DNA of 64,000 nucleotides from Doryteuthis pealeii (lineage: Eukaryota > Mollusca > Cephalopoda > Myopsida > Loliginidae). The notes below the pieces were generated by a model. The model saw nothing but the letters and a program-made list of their open reading frames with translations. It had not been told where the DNA came from and did not search any database. Positions 20,342 through 33,054 of the stretch are shown here, one piece after another (within the stretch, counting starts at the first letter, position 1; every line of letters begins with the position of its first letter). Where the stretch lies: NCBI GenBank assembly GCA_023376005.1, contig CM042157.1, positions 92,323,349 through 92,387,348 on the forward strand, written 5' to 3'. A program made the translations under genes and the position numbers.

Positions 20342-21590
20342 TGCAAATTAGTTGGAATTCGCGACCAGACTTATCTGTTCTAAGAGTTCTTGGTGTCGTG
20401 GTGATAGGTGTTCTTTCGTTGCTAGGAAAATGGCTCTAAGAAGCTTCTCGGGTCGTTTCTCGTTCTTCGGTTAGTTTGCTATTAAAACAGCCAGTTACAG
20501 TTTGCTGAATTAAAGCCTCAGAAAGTTTGTTGAAGTTTCAGTTCTCAGTTTGCTATTAAAACAGCCCGTTACAGTATGCTGAAATTAATGCCGTTGAAGG
20601 TTTGTTGAAGGCTTAGGGAACGGTAATACCGCGACTCCCCTTAGTGCGTGGTCTGTGATAAGTAACGGTGGATGGGGCCCTCTCCAGGAGATTATTAGGT
20701 GCTCAGTATGCTAAATAGTAACGGCCGGCGAGTTTGCTGATACTATGCCTAGAAAGGGTTTGACTCAAAAAATACGTCCGTCCAGTATGAGGGCCCCCAG
20801 ACAAGTGGTGGGCTTTGATTTTGGCACCAATATCCCATTGGCGATGTGTCCCCCTAGTGGCAGGGGAGGATAATTCACATAGAATTTCCGACATTCCAGC
20901 CTTTCGTAAGGCTGGCTATTTCTGTTCTCCCAGTCTTCGACTACTTTTACTGTTCTGAGGATTTCGGCCCCCGTCTAATTCCTACTTCCGGATTCTGTAA
21001 AGGGAGGGTAACCCATATTTTCCACGGCACCTCATTCGAAACTGTTGACTAATAACTGACACGTTGGAAATTTTATTTTATCCAAAAAAATATGTATGGT
21101 ATTTTGAATACCTATTTTTGTCTGCCTTTCTATATCTCGAAAATAAACGAAAAAAAGGCCCCTGTGGCTGGCCCCGGAAGCTGGACATTGGTCACATGTC
21201 CCTTAAATCGGCCTTTTTGGATCAGGGAACTCAAGGCGAGAGGACGCCTCAATAATTCTGACGAGCAACCAGCAGAGTGTCCATTCTTAGCGCTGACTGA
21301 CAAAGCCCTAAGCAGCTAGAATATAGACATTGACCGGTCCCTAGGAGAAACTTCATTGAGAAAAGTGGCTTATTGCTATCGGATGCCAGCCAAATCACTT
21401 TAAAAACGAAGCGCGGAAGTTCTAGAGAATTCCTTTGACGAGAAAGGTCGCTGTTCTTTGCTCACATCTACTTCTGACAACAGAAGAACCATTGTTGTAA
21501 ACTGTCCACCCCTTTCGTCGAAAACGGACAACAACGCGTGAGAAAAAAGTTCCAGCGGGGACATTCGTGTTTCAACCAGGAGCCTCGTTT
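20342..21590. other. No gene seen; local duplication at 20470-20610
   Basis: TTTGCTATTAAAACAGCC and flanking sequence occur twice (about 20472 and 20549). The remainder has no recognisable frame, though some may be decayed pol upstream of the copia remnant. Confidence 0.5.
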
Positions 21591-22015
21591 TTAACAACCT
21601 TAAAGAACAATTTAAGGCTAGATATGTAGCCAAAAGATTTTCACAGATAAAAAGTGTGGACTATAAAAAGACTTTTTCGACAAAAAACTTGTTTGCAAAT
21701 TAAAAAAAAAAAAAAAAAAAGAAAGAAAGAAAGAAAAGTCTTTGTATGGACTAAAACAAAGTGGACAATTTGTTACACACTTTTTAACTAACCAGAACAT
21801 TTTTGAAAAATTCATTAAATAATTATTGTGTGTATTCAAATTATTATCAAGATTTAGATATAATTATTGCAACTCCAAAATTTTATAAAGCAATGTATCT
21901 AAAAATTTAAGAGAATTTATAAAAACCTATTTTTAATTAAATCTAACAAGAGTTGCCTACCTTTAACTGTAAATTTTTTTGACCTCATAAAGAAATATGA
22001 CCTTATGAAGGGGAG
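21590..22015 (+). pseudogene. Decayed Ty1/copia pol (reverse transcriptase)
   Basis: Short frame pieces on + give copia RT motifs in the right order: FKARYVAKRFSQ (about 21618), then after an A-rich interruption SLYGLKQSG (about 21739), then CVY and a degenerate active-site region reading DLDIIIAT (about 21833-21880). The frame shifts several times and has stops. Seen directly: the motifs. Known: these are the hallmark blocks of copia RT. It lies just before a polypurine tract and LTR start, as expected. Confidence 0.72.
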
Positions 22016-22260
22016 TGTTAAAATTTGTATAAGTTCATATTTCTATTAATAAATATATTTGATGTGACATCAGCAGGAGTTCAGACTCCGCCCACTTCCG
22101 CCCAAGCTATTTCCCGCTTTTTTAACCCTTGTAAGAAATTAATCAGTTCGTAATAAACCATTGTTGAATTTACCTCGTGTGTTAACGTCTCCTGACATTC
22201 TCTTTTTACCTCGTGTATGCAACTCCTGACCTCAACTTTTACCTATTGTAAATTCTGTTA
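22016..22260 (+). mobile_element. 3' LTR of the copia remnant
   Basis: AAGGGGAG (polypurine tract) runs directly into TGTTAAAATTT, the usual copia junction. The LTR holds AATAAACC at about 22152. The right edge is uncertain, since repeated CTCCTGAC motifs make several ends possible. Confidence 0.6.
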
Positions 22261-22883
22261 TTTCACGCATTATTTCCATTATGCAACACTCGGCTGAATA
22301 TCCAACCTCAGCACATAGCCTTTTCTTTGACGAAGTTGGCTTAAGTTCAAGGGTCGGAATTTTTCTGAAAGTAGAAAAATTTCCGATAGACAAGATAATG
22401 GCCATTTTCTTAGACTAAATGTTGAATGACCGAAATATCAGTTAGAGCCGATGTGAAAAACTAATAAGATTTTCAAACAGGGAGAATGGAAAAAAATTAT
22501 GGTAGCAAATAAGTGCCAATTTCATACAGCACAATTACTCTGCGTAACCAAAAAACATAAGAAAAATAACAACACAACAAGCACTCTGAAACAGTTATTA
22601 CTGTCCATAAAATGAAAATCCGAGTATTTTGAAGTAAAAAGAGGAAAAACTAATTTTTCCCTTGAGCACTTATGTCGTAATTTTGGAGTCATTTTCAAAA
22701 TCTGACGCAAGGTAACAATAAATATAAAAAAAAGAAATAAAAGCAACTGAGGAAAATGAATAAAGCAGGAGCCAATAAACAAAAGAGATGCTTAAAGTTC
22801 AAAATTCACTTCGCTTTTTATTCAAAAGCTTACAAAATAAAACTGGGTTTATGACAGCATAGAAGATTTTCATTAACAAAGAG

Positions 22884-22885
<2 letters not shown>

Positions 22886-22935
<50 letters not shown>
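22886..22935. repeat. (TA)n microsatellite
   Basis: About 25 TA units. Confidence 0.95.
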
Positions 22936-22941
<6 letters not shown>

Positions 22942-24532
22942 CTGGTTCCAACGGGAGAAAATTCAATATTTTATTAAAAAAAAGAAGGTCCGCAAAATGT
23001 ATTATGTTCTCAGAAAAAATGTTTAAATTCTTTTTATCTTATATATGCGACACGTGTTTCTGATCTGTTGTCTTCTTCAGGCATTGAATTATTATTTTGG
23101 CAGAATATGTCCGATATTTGATAGGCTGTGTGTGTTTCTGCAACTTTTCTATTATAATAGAAAAATTGGCAAAAACAGACAATAACGAACCCACTACAAA
23201 TATATTTCACCCTTGAAAACTCAAAGATAAGTACATGACTTGTTACGTAATGAATTGTTTGAACTCAAAGGCCGCTGAGCTATCAAGTTTAGCAACTACA
23301 AACTCTTACATATTCTTACACCGAACCGTAATAAAATATTACCCCATTTTATACATATTATATTTGTCTTGTCTTCATTCCTTTCTCATGACAGATTTAT
23401 TTCTGATACAATTTGTTATTGGCCCTTTACATATCGGATATATTAATGGCGAGAGGAGAGAAGAGGAGATGCCTTCTTACTTGGTTTTTTATTAGTTCTT
23501 ACTTTATAGGGCTTAACGCCTATATTTTTACGTCCATGTGGAATTGAATAAATTAAAATAATTAAGTTTTCTTGAATAATTAGTTTTACAATTGTATGAG
23601 TTAAGTATGAGTTAAGTTTTGAATTATGTAAACAAAAGAGAATTCAATGAAAATTAGTTTGGAAATATTTTAGCAACAATAGAAACAATTGTTTAAATTC
23701 CAATGACAATATCTGCATTGTCATCGGAACGAAATCATCCGATATCTACGTCAATACAAAATCAGCTGATATTTGATGAATATTTTAACTTAATGATCAC
23801 GTAGACAATTACAAAACAATTATAAAAAGGCCCATTTAGTTGAAAAGCTTGAGTTGGAGCGGATGCTCCCCTAAAACTCAACAGAGTCGGTCTGGGTGGT
23901 CTCCCCAACTAGACACAGTGGGGAGGACGCTGTCCAGAGACACAAAATGATTCATCAGTTCTCTCTCTCTCTCCTTCTCAATACGACACAAGTTTCAATC
24001 ACAGACATTGTTTTAACAAAACTGCCACAATGTTGACACATCCCAACGAACAAATGTAAACAATACATACGCACTTTACAAACCCAACTACCCACAGACA
24101 CATACAGTCCGCACATCAATTGACTATCACTATACCAATTGTAAAATAATGTATATAAAGTTGTTTCTTTTATCAATTTTGTCTTCTTCTTTTGTTTTCT
24201 ACGGAAACTACATTTCCGTAGTCTCATACATCTAAATTGTGGGATACAACACTCGGATATTCTTCAACCACACAAACACCGAGCACACAAGGTCCCCACA
24301 ACTTCATCACCGTCATCTCTTTTGGGCTGGTCATCTGTGCTTATTTCTTGGTTTGTAATTGTAGGAATAGCTGTATTCAGACTACGAGGATTAATATACA
24401 GGTACACAAATCAAAGTAATAAGGAAAAAGCACACATACCTTTAACCAATTTTATTAACATGTAAAACACAACTAGGCACAATAATATAACGAGTACTTA
24501 AAGGCAGTACTTACAGTTATTTATCACTCTTG

Positions 24533-24745
24533 CTGAGGGGGTGCTCAGGTGGTGTAGTCGGCTATGCTCCCTCACTGAAGGTTTTTCTTCAGTCGCAGTC
24601 GACTGAGTGGCGAGAGCTCGATTCTCGAGGTTTACTCCTCAGAGCCGTCACCAGTTAAGAGACAGTTCTTCCAACCTGACAAGGGACGTTACTCTCCCTA
24701 CTTCCTGTCCCCTAGACACAGGAGAGTTCTAGCCCCTACATAATA
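24533..24745 (+). repeat. Possible tRNA-derived SINE of a second family
   Basis: A tRNA-like head with TGGTGTAGTCGG (A-box-like), a long variable-arm-like hairpin (ACTGAAGG...CTTCAGT) and GAGCTCGATTCTCGAGG (B-box-like), followed by an unrelated body. The tail TTCTAGCCCCTACA recurs near 59287. Only one copy with a head is in the window, so the call is tentative. Confidence 0.45.
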
Positions 24746-25038
24746 AACAAGCAAGACTTGGTTTGTTTTATAAGACGGCTATTCTTTCTTACAAAAACCT
24801 CAAGCTCAAAAAGGATTTTCTACCGCGGTGAGAAGCTAGCATCTTGGGAGCGAAGGACCCCTACGTCTACTTCCCTCGGCTAACGGCCAGCATCTTTACT
24901 AACTCTAATTTCCGTTCTAACGCCTTCCTTTAGCCAATCAATATTCAGGTCAGAGAAGGTTAAACTGGCGTCAATAACTTTTTTCAACAGTTAATGGTAA
25001 TTTTACATTTTTCGTTATTTGAATTTTAACTACACTTA

Positions 25039-25611
25039 TGTACCGTTGTCCTTTTTTTCCGAGCGCTACTACGATATCTGTCAGGTGGCGGCGGCGTATA
25101 TATTGTATAGCGAGTCTCGTCCACGTGCCTCCAAATTCACAGTGCTAAAATGGTGTTGATAGAAATTATAACACGAGAAATATGTCGTCACAACTGCCAG
25201 CCTTTATTCCCAGAGTAGGTTCGTCTCGTGTGCTGTATCGGAGAGGAGGAAAGGCAGAGAGAAAGAGAGAGAGAAACTGTTAAACTACTGTGACCCCATG
25301 CTAGGGTCCAGAGACCCGTTCGTTCCCCTACGCGTCCGAAAGCAAAAAGAGCGGGATACATTTCTTTGTTGTTCCACGTCACCACATGACTTCCGGTCAA
25401 CACCCGACTTCCGGTTGCGGTCAACACCCGACTTCCGGTTGCCACTCAATTCTCAGTTCGGCGTCACGCTACGGTCAAATCATCGTTCATCCTGTTTTGG
25501 GTCATCACTATTTTTTAAACCTTTATCATCTCTTATTTATTTATTTCTTCCCCCCCCCTTCCATTAGTAGTCCTAGCTCACAAAAGTCAATAATATACCC
25601 ATCTTGCAACA
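25039..25611 (-). mobile_element. Candidate solo LTR, copy 1
   Basis: About 573 bases, beginning TGT and ending ACA on +. Homologous to 39655-40235 and, inverted, 51128-51642. In the - orientation it has a GC-rich promoter-like middle, CT-rich repeats and GAATAAAGGC about 170 bases before the end, the layout of an LTR. No internal coding is attached. The frames inside are not genes. Confidence 0.6.
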
Positions 25612-26675
25612 CTTACATACATAATTCGTAGGCTACCTGAGAATTATGTAACAAATCAAGTTAGAGAAAAACATTTTGCATCAATTCAAAGAAAAATATC
25701 CTTTTTAAAACTACGAAAAGAGAAAACTGTTATATTTTTTAACATACAGATGAAATATGAAGGATTGAAATGATAATGCAAGATTGTTATAAAATTAACA
25801 ATATTTTATTTAACACATGGTAGAAACTGCTCATACTCTCAAGCAACTTAACCAGTATCTGAATGCTCGAATTCAAAACATACAAATGTAAACAAAACGC
25901 CGTCTACACGTAAGATGGCGGAAAACCGACTTCCGGCTTTGACAAATTAAAGGGGAGCAACTCTATTTTTGTTTTAAGTCTATTTTGTAAGGTGTTCCTA
26001 ACAAAAACACGTTACAAAAATTATATTAAAAAATAAGAATTTTAAATTTTCAAGTGACTTTTTTTCCAAAGATTAAAACCCCCTCCTACAATGCGAAATG
26101 ATAAAATTTCTAAAAATAGAAATAAGCTATTCATTATAAAAAATTATTCCTTAATGAATAAAATTTTGTAGTAAGTTGTGTGTTATATATATTTTATATA
26201 TGTGTTGTACACATCTTACTAACTTTAAACATGACTCAACACAATGGAAAAATAACGAAGTCGTATTTAAATGAACAACCTGTATTGAATAAAGTAACAG
26301 TAATGTAGAACAGCATACCGGGCAAAGTCCTTTATTTTATATGTTTTTGTTTTAACAGTTCATATTTTATCTTCTTTCATTTTCCGATAATGGATCTGAC
26401 CTGTTTGCGTGACGACTACTTGCTTATCATCCTCAAAACTTCTGATTTCCCGCTTCTTCTTCTTTTTTGGCGCTCGATTTTTGAATTCAGCGTCTGTCGG
26501 TTCCGTTATTGCATTTTTGGAATTCTTACCCCCCCTTTTTTTTTAAAACAATCGGCAACCGCCATTTTATTAATCATTACAATTTCATTATTATTAGACA
26601 ATTCCTTGATTTTCGGTAATTGTTTTAATATTTTTAAAAAGTTTTTTTATTACGTCCCTTTAATGAAATTGCACA
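25612..26675. other. AT-rich spacer, no gene seen
   Basis: No domain-bearing frame. The frame at 26390-26686 has no recognisable feature. Confidence 0.55.
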
Positions 26676-27073
26676 TCTATACATAATATAAAAGGGAGTT
26701 GTATGTATATGTATGTTCGGAGAAAACTTCGAAAATAAAACAATTAACGACAAAGTAAATATATATACACATTAAATATCACTAGGACTTGGTTTTTTGA
26801 GCAAAAATTATTTGATTTGTGAAATAATTAAAAAATAAAATTTAAATGATAACAGCATCGATTTTTTTTTTCATTTAATATTTTAGATAGTAGACATTAA
26901 TATTTCTTTTTAGAGTAGCTGGATCAATGCAAGGTCTATTTTTTTTATATACATACGGATTTAAATAGGGCATCCCACGAGGATTCAACTCGCGATTCAG
27001 TAATAATGGATCTGCGGGACTAACTTTAAAAATATCCCCCTCTACCCAGGCGACGCCGGGTATCCACTGCTAG
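26676..27073 (+). mobile_element. Non-autonomous Helitron, complete, family 1
   Basis: 398 bases. Host A, then TCTATACATAATATAAAAGG at the 5' end. At the 3' end the inverted repeat CTACCCAGGCGACGCCGGGTA, then CTGCTAG with host T following. This is a textbook Helitron with both ends intact. No Rep/helicase. Confidence 0.88.
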
Positions 27074-27377
27074 TACCTAATATATCATATCTAATATCCA
27101 TTTTGACTTTATACAAGTATATATTTTGGCAAGATACATAATTCTGATGGTTACATCAGTAAGCGCGAAATCCAGATTCTTTTTCTTTTACGAGTTTTAC
27201 TCGAACCTGTAACAGGTATGATAATAATGAAATTTATTATGTACAGTGCTCAGGTGCACCACAACTCATCAAAGTCTCATGTCAAGTACACAGAATAATG
27301 TATTAGTGTCGGGAACATGAACAGTTTACAGTAGTAATATGCATGTATGTGTGTGCATGTGTATGTGGAGAGTGGCA

Positions 27378-28618
27378 TCAGGTATAGTGTTGGTGGACTA
27401 CAGGAAGCATGGAGGCTTTGAAAGATTCAGTGCTCCGGCAGCCTACTACAGATGCAGGCAGCTTATTCCATGTCTCCGCAATTCTGAGCGTGAAAAAATA
27501 TTTCCGAAAGTCACATGAACAGTGCTGTTTTCTGACTTTGTAGGCATGCCCGCGTGTATTGGAGAGATGGAGATCAAAAAGGTGCTCAAGGTTGCTGTTG
27601 TTAAGATGATTAATGACCTCATGAGCATTTACCAGGTCAGTTGCCAGACGCCGAAGTTTCAACGAATCCATTTCCAGGCTGCGAGACGTTCAGAGTATGG
27701 CAGATTCCTGATGGAGGGTACTCGCTTGGTTGCACGTCTCTGTACAGTTTATAGGAGGTTAATATTCTGAGAAAGATAGGGGTTCCAGACTGGTGATGCA
27801 AACTCCAAGTGTGGCCGCATCCATAGCTTTGTACAGCTTCAAATAGATAGCCGGTGAGCGGCTGACAAAGGTCTTACTGAGTGACGCCAGGACGCCCTCG
27901 GCCTTTTTGGCAATTTTGGAGATGTGTTTCGTCCAACGTAAATCACTGCTGACAGTAATACCCAAATCACGTTCACAAGATTCCTTGATATTAGTGTTGT
28001 GGAGGGAGTATATGTATGATGGATGTTTCCTCCCAAAATGCATGGTGGTGCATTTGTCCACAGCCAGCTTCAGTTGCCAGTCAGTGATCCATTGTTGCAC
28101 TGTGTCCAGGTCTGATTGTTGTAGCCAAGAACAGAACCCTGTGGTACCCCAGATGACATCTCATATGGTGAGGAGTGTTGCCCAAGAACTGTAACTACCT
28201 CTCTCCGGTTGAGTATGAAGGACTTTAACGAGTCAAAAAGATCATCCTTCACCCCATTGCAGAGAGTTTTTGCCAAAAGTCTTTTGTGCGGCACAGAGTT
28301 GAAGGCCTGAGCAAAGTCAAGGTAGACAACATCTACCCATGAGCCCCCATCAGTGATCCGGGTGATGCCCTCTAGGAACTCTACAAGTTGATTACAACAG
28401 CTAGAGTTTGGGATAAATCCAAACTGGGATAGTCGGATAAGACCGTGATAGTTCCAGAAATTCCAAAGTCCCTCTCTGATGCAGGACTCCATCAACTTAG
28501 CAATGCAACTTGTAAGACTGACTGGCCGATAGTTAACAGGTGATGTGCGGTCACCCTTTTTGAACAGTGGAATTACACTAGCAGTTTTCCACTGTTCTGG
28601 GGTAGCACCATTTTTCAA
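27378..28618 (-). pseudogene. CR1-like reverse transcriptase lacking the catalytic box
   Basis: 28070-28618 carries WKTASVIPLFKKGDR, NYRPVSLTSCIAKLME, DFAQAFNSVPHKRLL and SGVPQGSVLG. Directly after SVLG (about 28118) the sequence jumps to QQWITDWQLKLAVDKC. The expected segment with the F/YADD catalytic box is therefore deleted. The tail continues in 27759-28100 and 27378-27671 (RDLGITVS, then CDFRKYFFTLRIAETWNKLP), the usual CR1 C-terminus. Inactive. Confidence 0.85.
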
Positions 28619-28638
28619 GCAAAATTGGAAGAAAACAG

Positions 28639-29391
28639 CTAGCTGGTGGAGAAGGAAGTACCCGCCCGTTTGAGAAGCAGGTATTTCACACCATCAAGAC
28701 CTGGAGAAGCATGGTTGCGTTTACTCTTGAGGTGGCGTCGCAGCATAGCAGGTGTGAATTCTATAGTAGTTATAGAAGTTGATGTCAGAGGTGGAGGAGA
28801 TGGTACATTTTGGTCCTCGACAGTGAAAATGCCTGCATAGCATTCAGCAATAAGTTCTGCACATTCTTTGGGGTCATCGGTGATTTGGTTTGTATGAGGA
28901 TTGCGAAGAGGGCCAACGGGGGAGTGAGGCCTCTGTTTCGAATGCACATATTTCCAGAACACCTTACTGTCCGGGCTGGTTGCTATGCGCTGTTCAAATT
29001 CAAGTACTGCATTTTTTATCACCTGCAAGAGGTGGTTGGACTATTTGTTCCGTTTTCTCCTATTGTCCTCTAACTTGTGACGTTGGTACTCCCGCTCAGT
29101 ACTACGGCGTTCCTTCCTGGCGAGGCGGACTGCTGCAGTCTCCCAAATTGCTCTCCCTGGGTGTTTCTTCCGCTTACGTGGTACTGATGCTACACATGCT
29201 GCCCATACTGAGTTCTGGATATTCTGGAGTATAATGTTAACATCTCCAGACTCGTAGAATTCAGGCCAACTTGGGCGTTGCAGCTCTGTGCAGTAACAGT
29301 CCCAGTCAGCTTTGTCCCAGTCAAAATGAGCATCACGGGGTTGGTTTTGTTTTTTGTTACTTCCCATGAGGGACAGATTGGCAACGATCAT
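28639..29391 (-). pseudogene. CR1-like ORF2 linker and RT start
   Basis: Two frames (29041-29391 and 28639-29028) cover the basic linker and the RT entry: FWKYVHSKQ, ECAELIAECYAGIF, then HASPGLDGVKYLLLK. They are separated by a frame change near 29035. Confidence 0.75.
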
Positions 29392-29511
29392 GGCATGATC
29401 AGAGTCACCCAGAGGTTCCTCAGCAGAGACATTAATGACCGCTTCAGGGGTAGTGGTGAAGATTAGATCCAGAGTATTGCCACCTCTTGTCGGGGAGGTG
29501 ACTACTTGGGA

Positions 29512-30006
29512 CTAGTTCGAATTCAACACCAGCTCGAGGAAATCATTAGCACCTTGTGCCCATTGAAAGGTTTTCCAATCAATTTCAGGATAGTTGAAGT
29601 CCCCTGCAATGAAAACATAAGTGGCTGTTTTTCTGGCAGCAGCTCTAAGGATATCGCAGAGCTGCGTGTCCTGGTGATAATTTGGGGGACGGTAAACAAC
29701 TCCCAGTAGGAGTGATGACATGTTCATACGTATCTCGCAGAAAAAGACTTCTTGCTGTGAATGGTTCAGGTCAGCGCAAGGAATTGTTGAGAAGTCTGAA
29801 CGAATGTAGATCATGACACCACCACCATGACGATTGGAGCGGTCTTTGCGAAACAGGCTGTAGCCAGTTACGTTGAAGACCCCATCACATAATAAGGAAT
29901 GAGCCCATGTTTCCGTGATTGTTATGAAATCAGGGTTGATACTTTTGACGTATGTATCAAAAAGATGTATCTTGTTGCATAGACTGCGAGCATTCAATGA
30001 CAACAA
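29512..30006 (-). pseudogene. CR1-like APE endonuclease domain
   Basis: Begins LSLNARSLCNKI, followed by ITITETW (catalytic Glu), GGGVMIYIR, GVVYRPP and FIAGDFNYPEIDW (the D-x-N motif). These are the conserved blocks of the apurinic endonuclease that nicks target DNA. A stop at 29512 breaks it from the rest of ORF2. Confidence 0.85.
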
Positions 30007-30298
30007 TTTATACCCTGATTTCAGCTCATGATTATGTGCAAGGGGTGTCAGGTTGTTCAGAGTTAGTTTCCCACAGATTTTGTTTTGTTGCTATCTATCG
30101 TGGGTATACTGTCCTCGGACCAGCTGGCTTCTCTCTTCAACGAGTCCCCCGTCTTGGTGAACTTCCAAATTTGTCCATCACTACGCAGGCTGAAGCTTTC
30201 ATGATCTACTGAATCACGGTGAGGCTGCAGTGCGTAGCTTTGGGCGTACTTTACGTGGAAGACCAGTGCGTGTTCGGAAAGCAATCCGCTTCTCTTGC

Positions 30299-31230
30299 CT
30301 AGCTTTTTCTGAGGCTAGGAGGTACGAGCGTGCCTCCATTGAGCTTGCGAAGGTTAGCCTGATCAACCTGGGTTTCGGACCTGGTCGACCAAGTCGGAGA
30401 GCGTCTCTTGGGGGGGGGGGGGGGCACTAGGTTTTTTGATGAGTCGACAGCAAATACCAGGAGATCAGCTATATCCTCCGATACGCCGATGGCAATCACT
30501 TCATGGTCTACAGGTTGAAAGGCTTTCTCAGTTTTGGGGGTGGATTTGGCAGGAGCCACAGGGAGATCCTTAAGCAGGGCACTCCGGTAGGATCTTTTTT
30601 TGTGAGGATCTACGTGAGCAGTTGCTTTGATTCCTACTATTTCCTGCTTCAGGTCAGAAATCATTTGTTTGATTTCCCTAAATTCCACATTAGTGGTCAG
30701 TTTTGCTACTTTCTCTTCCACAGGAATGGTAATGATGGTGGAAGATATCTGTTGTTGTTGTGGTGGTGGTGGTCCCTTTCAGCTGATTTAGTAGCAGTCC
30801 TTGCCAATTTTTTAACTTCTTCCTCTTTGACTGGGATGGTAGAGGAGGGCACAGGTGTTGGTTGCTGGTTAGAAGTAGTGGAGGGGGAAGGTTGTTGTTT
30901 TTCATGGGCAGTAATGGAGACCTGTTGTCCATAAATTGTCCTTGGCTCAGACATACAGTCTGCACACTGGAATTCCCAGTTTGGTAGCTGGACCATTTCC
31001 TAGAGGGCAGCCATCATTAAAATGTGGTGACTCTTTTTCTGCCCTGGGATCTTCTGGACGTTTGTGGCACATTGTAGGCAAACAGAGCCTCGACATTTAC
31101 CACATACGACCCATCGATTTTCGAAGGTATTTTCTGCTTTTAAGCAGAGATGACATACGTGGTTTTCTGGGCACAGTTCGAGGTCTGAGCATCGCCCAGT
31201 TTTATCGCACGCTTCACCCATGTGTCTCAA
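30299..31230 (-). pseudogene. CR1-like ORF1 (PHD-type finger protein), frameshifted
   Basis: 31000-31230 encodes a cysteine cluster (CPENHVCHLC, CGKCRGSVCLQC). An adjoining frame (30690-30996) gives WEFQCADC, which completes the finger. 30299-30721 encodes a coiled-coil-like segment (FREIKQMISDLKQEIVGI) and a Pro-rich tail. ORF1 proteins of CR1-group LINEs bind element RNA. Two frameshifts separate the parts. Confidence 0.65.
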
Positions 31231-31240
31231 AAGTGTGAAT

Positions 31241-32930
31241 TAAATATATAAGTAAATGAATAGATGAATAAAAATAAAATATTTCTACGTTCCCTTGTTT
31301 ATATGACAGGGGACTTCTGCCCCCCCCCCTCATCTCACTCAATTCAAGCATGTAAGTCAAAACTCTTTCTTTCTTAACCATAATTTCAGGAACATTATAA
31401 TACAAAGACTTTTCCTTCTTGCCAACAGAAGCAACAGCTACCTATTAGTAACTTTTCACTTATAGAAACATGTATAAACTTTAGGTACCACCAATTTTCC
31501 CTGTGAAATTTAAACCCCCCCTCCTTATATTTAACACAATGAAACCTGCATAAAGGTTAATATTATCTTATAACATTTTTATCCATTCGAAAGAAGAAAC
31601 ATAAAAAAAAAACTCCTGAAGATTTTTTAAAATCCAGCTAACGGAAATAATGAAAATTATGAACGAAAAACAATGTTTACATTTCTGCACCGTTAAATCA
31701 ATTGAAATTTAACGTAGCCAAAAACAAGTTATGACTAACGGCTTTTTAAAAAATTCAATGAAAAATCAATTAATGGTCCGATTTTCACGAAAATTACCAT
31801 AATTACTTACCTTTTTATGTAAATATGTCTAAAATAGTTTTTTTTTCCTAAAATATATTAGGAAAAATTTTTTTACGAGGTCTACCCCCCCCCTATTTTA
31901 TCTTATGAAATATGAAAAAGATGAACCGACAAAAAACGATTTTTGCTTTTTTTCTATAAATATAAGAGTCTGAATAATTATCAGAACATTTTTATAAGTT
32001 TTGATACGAGAGCTTTTTAGTAAAAGAACCATGAATACAGAATTCTGCTAAAAAAATATCAATAAAGGAACAGACACTGTTGTTAAAAAAACGGACTGTT
32101 TTACTTATTTTTCAAGATAACGGTAAGTAATTTTTCCCCAATCAGATAATTTGATCCTTGAATTAACTGGGTTTTTTTTTGTAACAACTCTTTATGTTGG
32201 TTATTTCTTTTTTGCGATATTTTTTAAAATTAAATGTTTACGTTTCTTCCTTCAATATGGCCTAAATTGATCACATGACGTATTTTGATGGTACCTAATA
32301 AAGTTTACTACACCACTTGGTGTTTTTTTTTCTCTAAGCTTTGCCTCAGTAAATAAATGTGTCATCATCGTTTTAAATCGTCGTGAATAGATTTGCTTAC
32401 ATATCCCGCTCAGGGTATAATTTATTTACAAACAGACTTAAACAAATGCGACCAGGTTAATTTCAGTTGCAACTAAATTGTAGCAACGAGCCAGAGTTTA
32501 CTACTGATACCGAACGAAGAACATCTTCACACTATGTATTTACATAATATCACAGATCAAATTGAAATAATATTGAACCTCTTTTTTGTCAGAAAATTAC
32601 ACGACAATGTTCTAAGGGGTTTCGCCAGAATATTATTTTGAAATGAAGGTATCACAACGTACAGCATGAACTGATTCATGGCTAAATGCTCTAAAATGAA
32701 CGATACGGTAGTTTTTATTTTGTCCTTAATAACTATAGATGTTATTAATAAAAACTCGAATTCTGATGTTTTGGTCGTGAGTATGCATTGCTACTTTATC
32801 TTTCTTCTTAGAAAGAGAGGTTGGAGCTACACAGTCTATTAAGAATTATGACTGGCATTAAATATTCTCAACAATCAGGTTTTGACAGATCGTTGATCTC
32901 TAAAGTTTTAGAGATGAAACGTCATCTAAA
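31241..32930. other. AT-rich spacer before rGC-B, no gene seen
   Basis: Short C runs (31321, 31886) and T/A tracts only. Confidence 0.6.
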
Positions 32931-32932
32931 TA

Positions 32933-32949
32933 TGATGTCATAATAAAAG
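32933..32949 (+). promoter_or_regulatory. Conserved CRE-like/TATA-like element of rGC-B
   Basis: Identical to the element before rGC-A, here 105 bases before the ATG. Downstream AAATAACAACAGAAA is also shared. Confidence 0.5.
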
Positions 32950-33054
32950 CAGTTATGCAGAACTGCCCCAAAACTATTTTAAGAAATAACAACAGAAAGA
33001 TACACAACATTTTCATGTGTTAACAGAATTAGAATAATTATATTACAATATATA

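Larger units (their letters stand above)
22261..25038. other. No gene seen; microsatellite and short repeats
   Basis: 22886-22935 is (TA)n. 23820-23950 is a GC-richer block without a frame. AT-rich elsewhere. Confidence 0.55.
27222..31240 (-). mobile_element. CR1-like LINE, defective
   Basis: The - strand order is a PHD-like cysteine-rich ORF1, APE-type endonuclease, reverse transcriptase with an internal deletion, and a CR1-type C-terminal tail. It ends in a short 3'UTR near 27222 that recurs at 44223-44445. Several frameshifts are present. The element class is firm; CR1 rather than a near relative is likely. Confidence 0.87.

Noticed and set aside
23041..23085. GACACGTGTTTCTGATC near a TA repeat as a Penelope-like end
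   Set aside because: Single occurrence with no coding or paired repeat in the window.
25039..25611. Claiming a target-site duplication for LTR copy 1
   Set aside because: Flanks ACTTA and CTTAC match only with an offset, so the edges are not proven.
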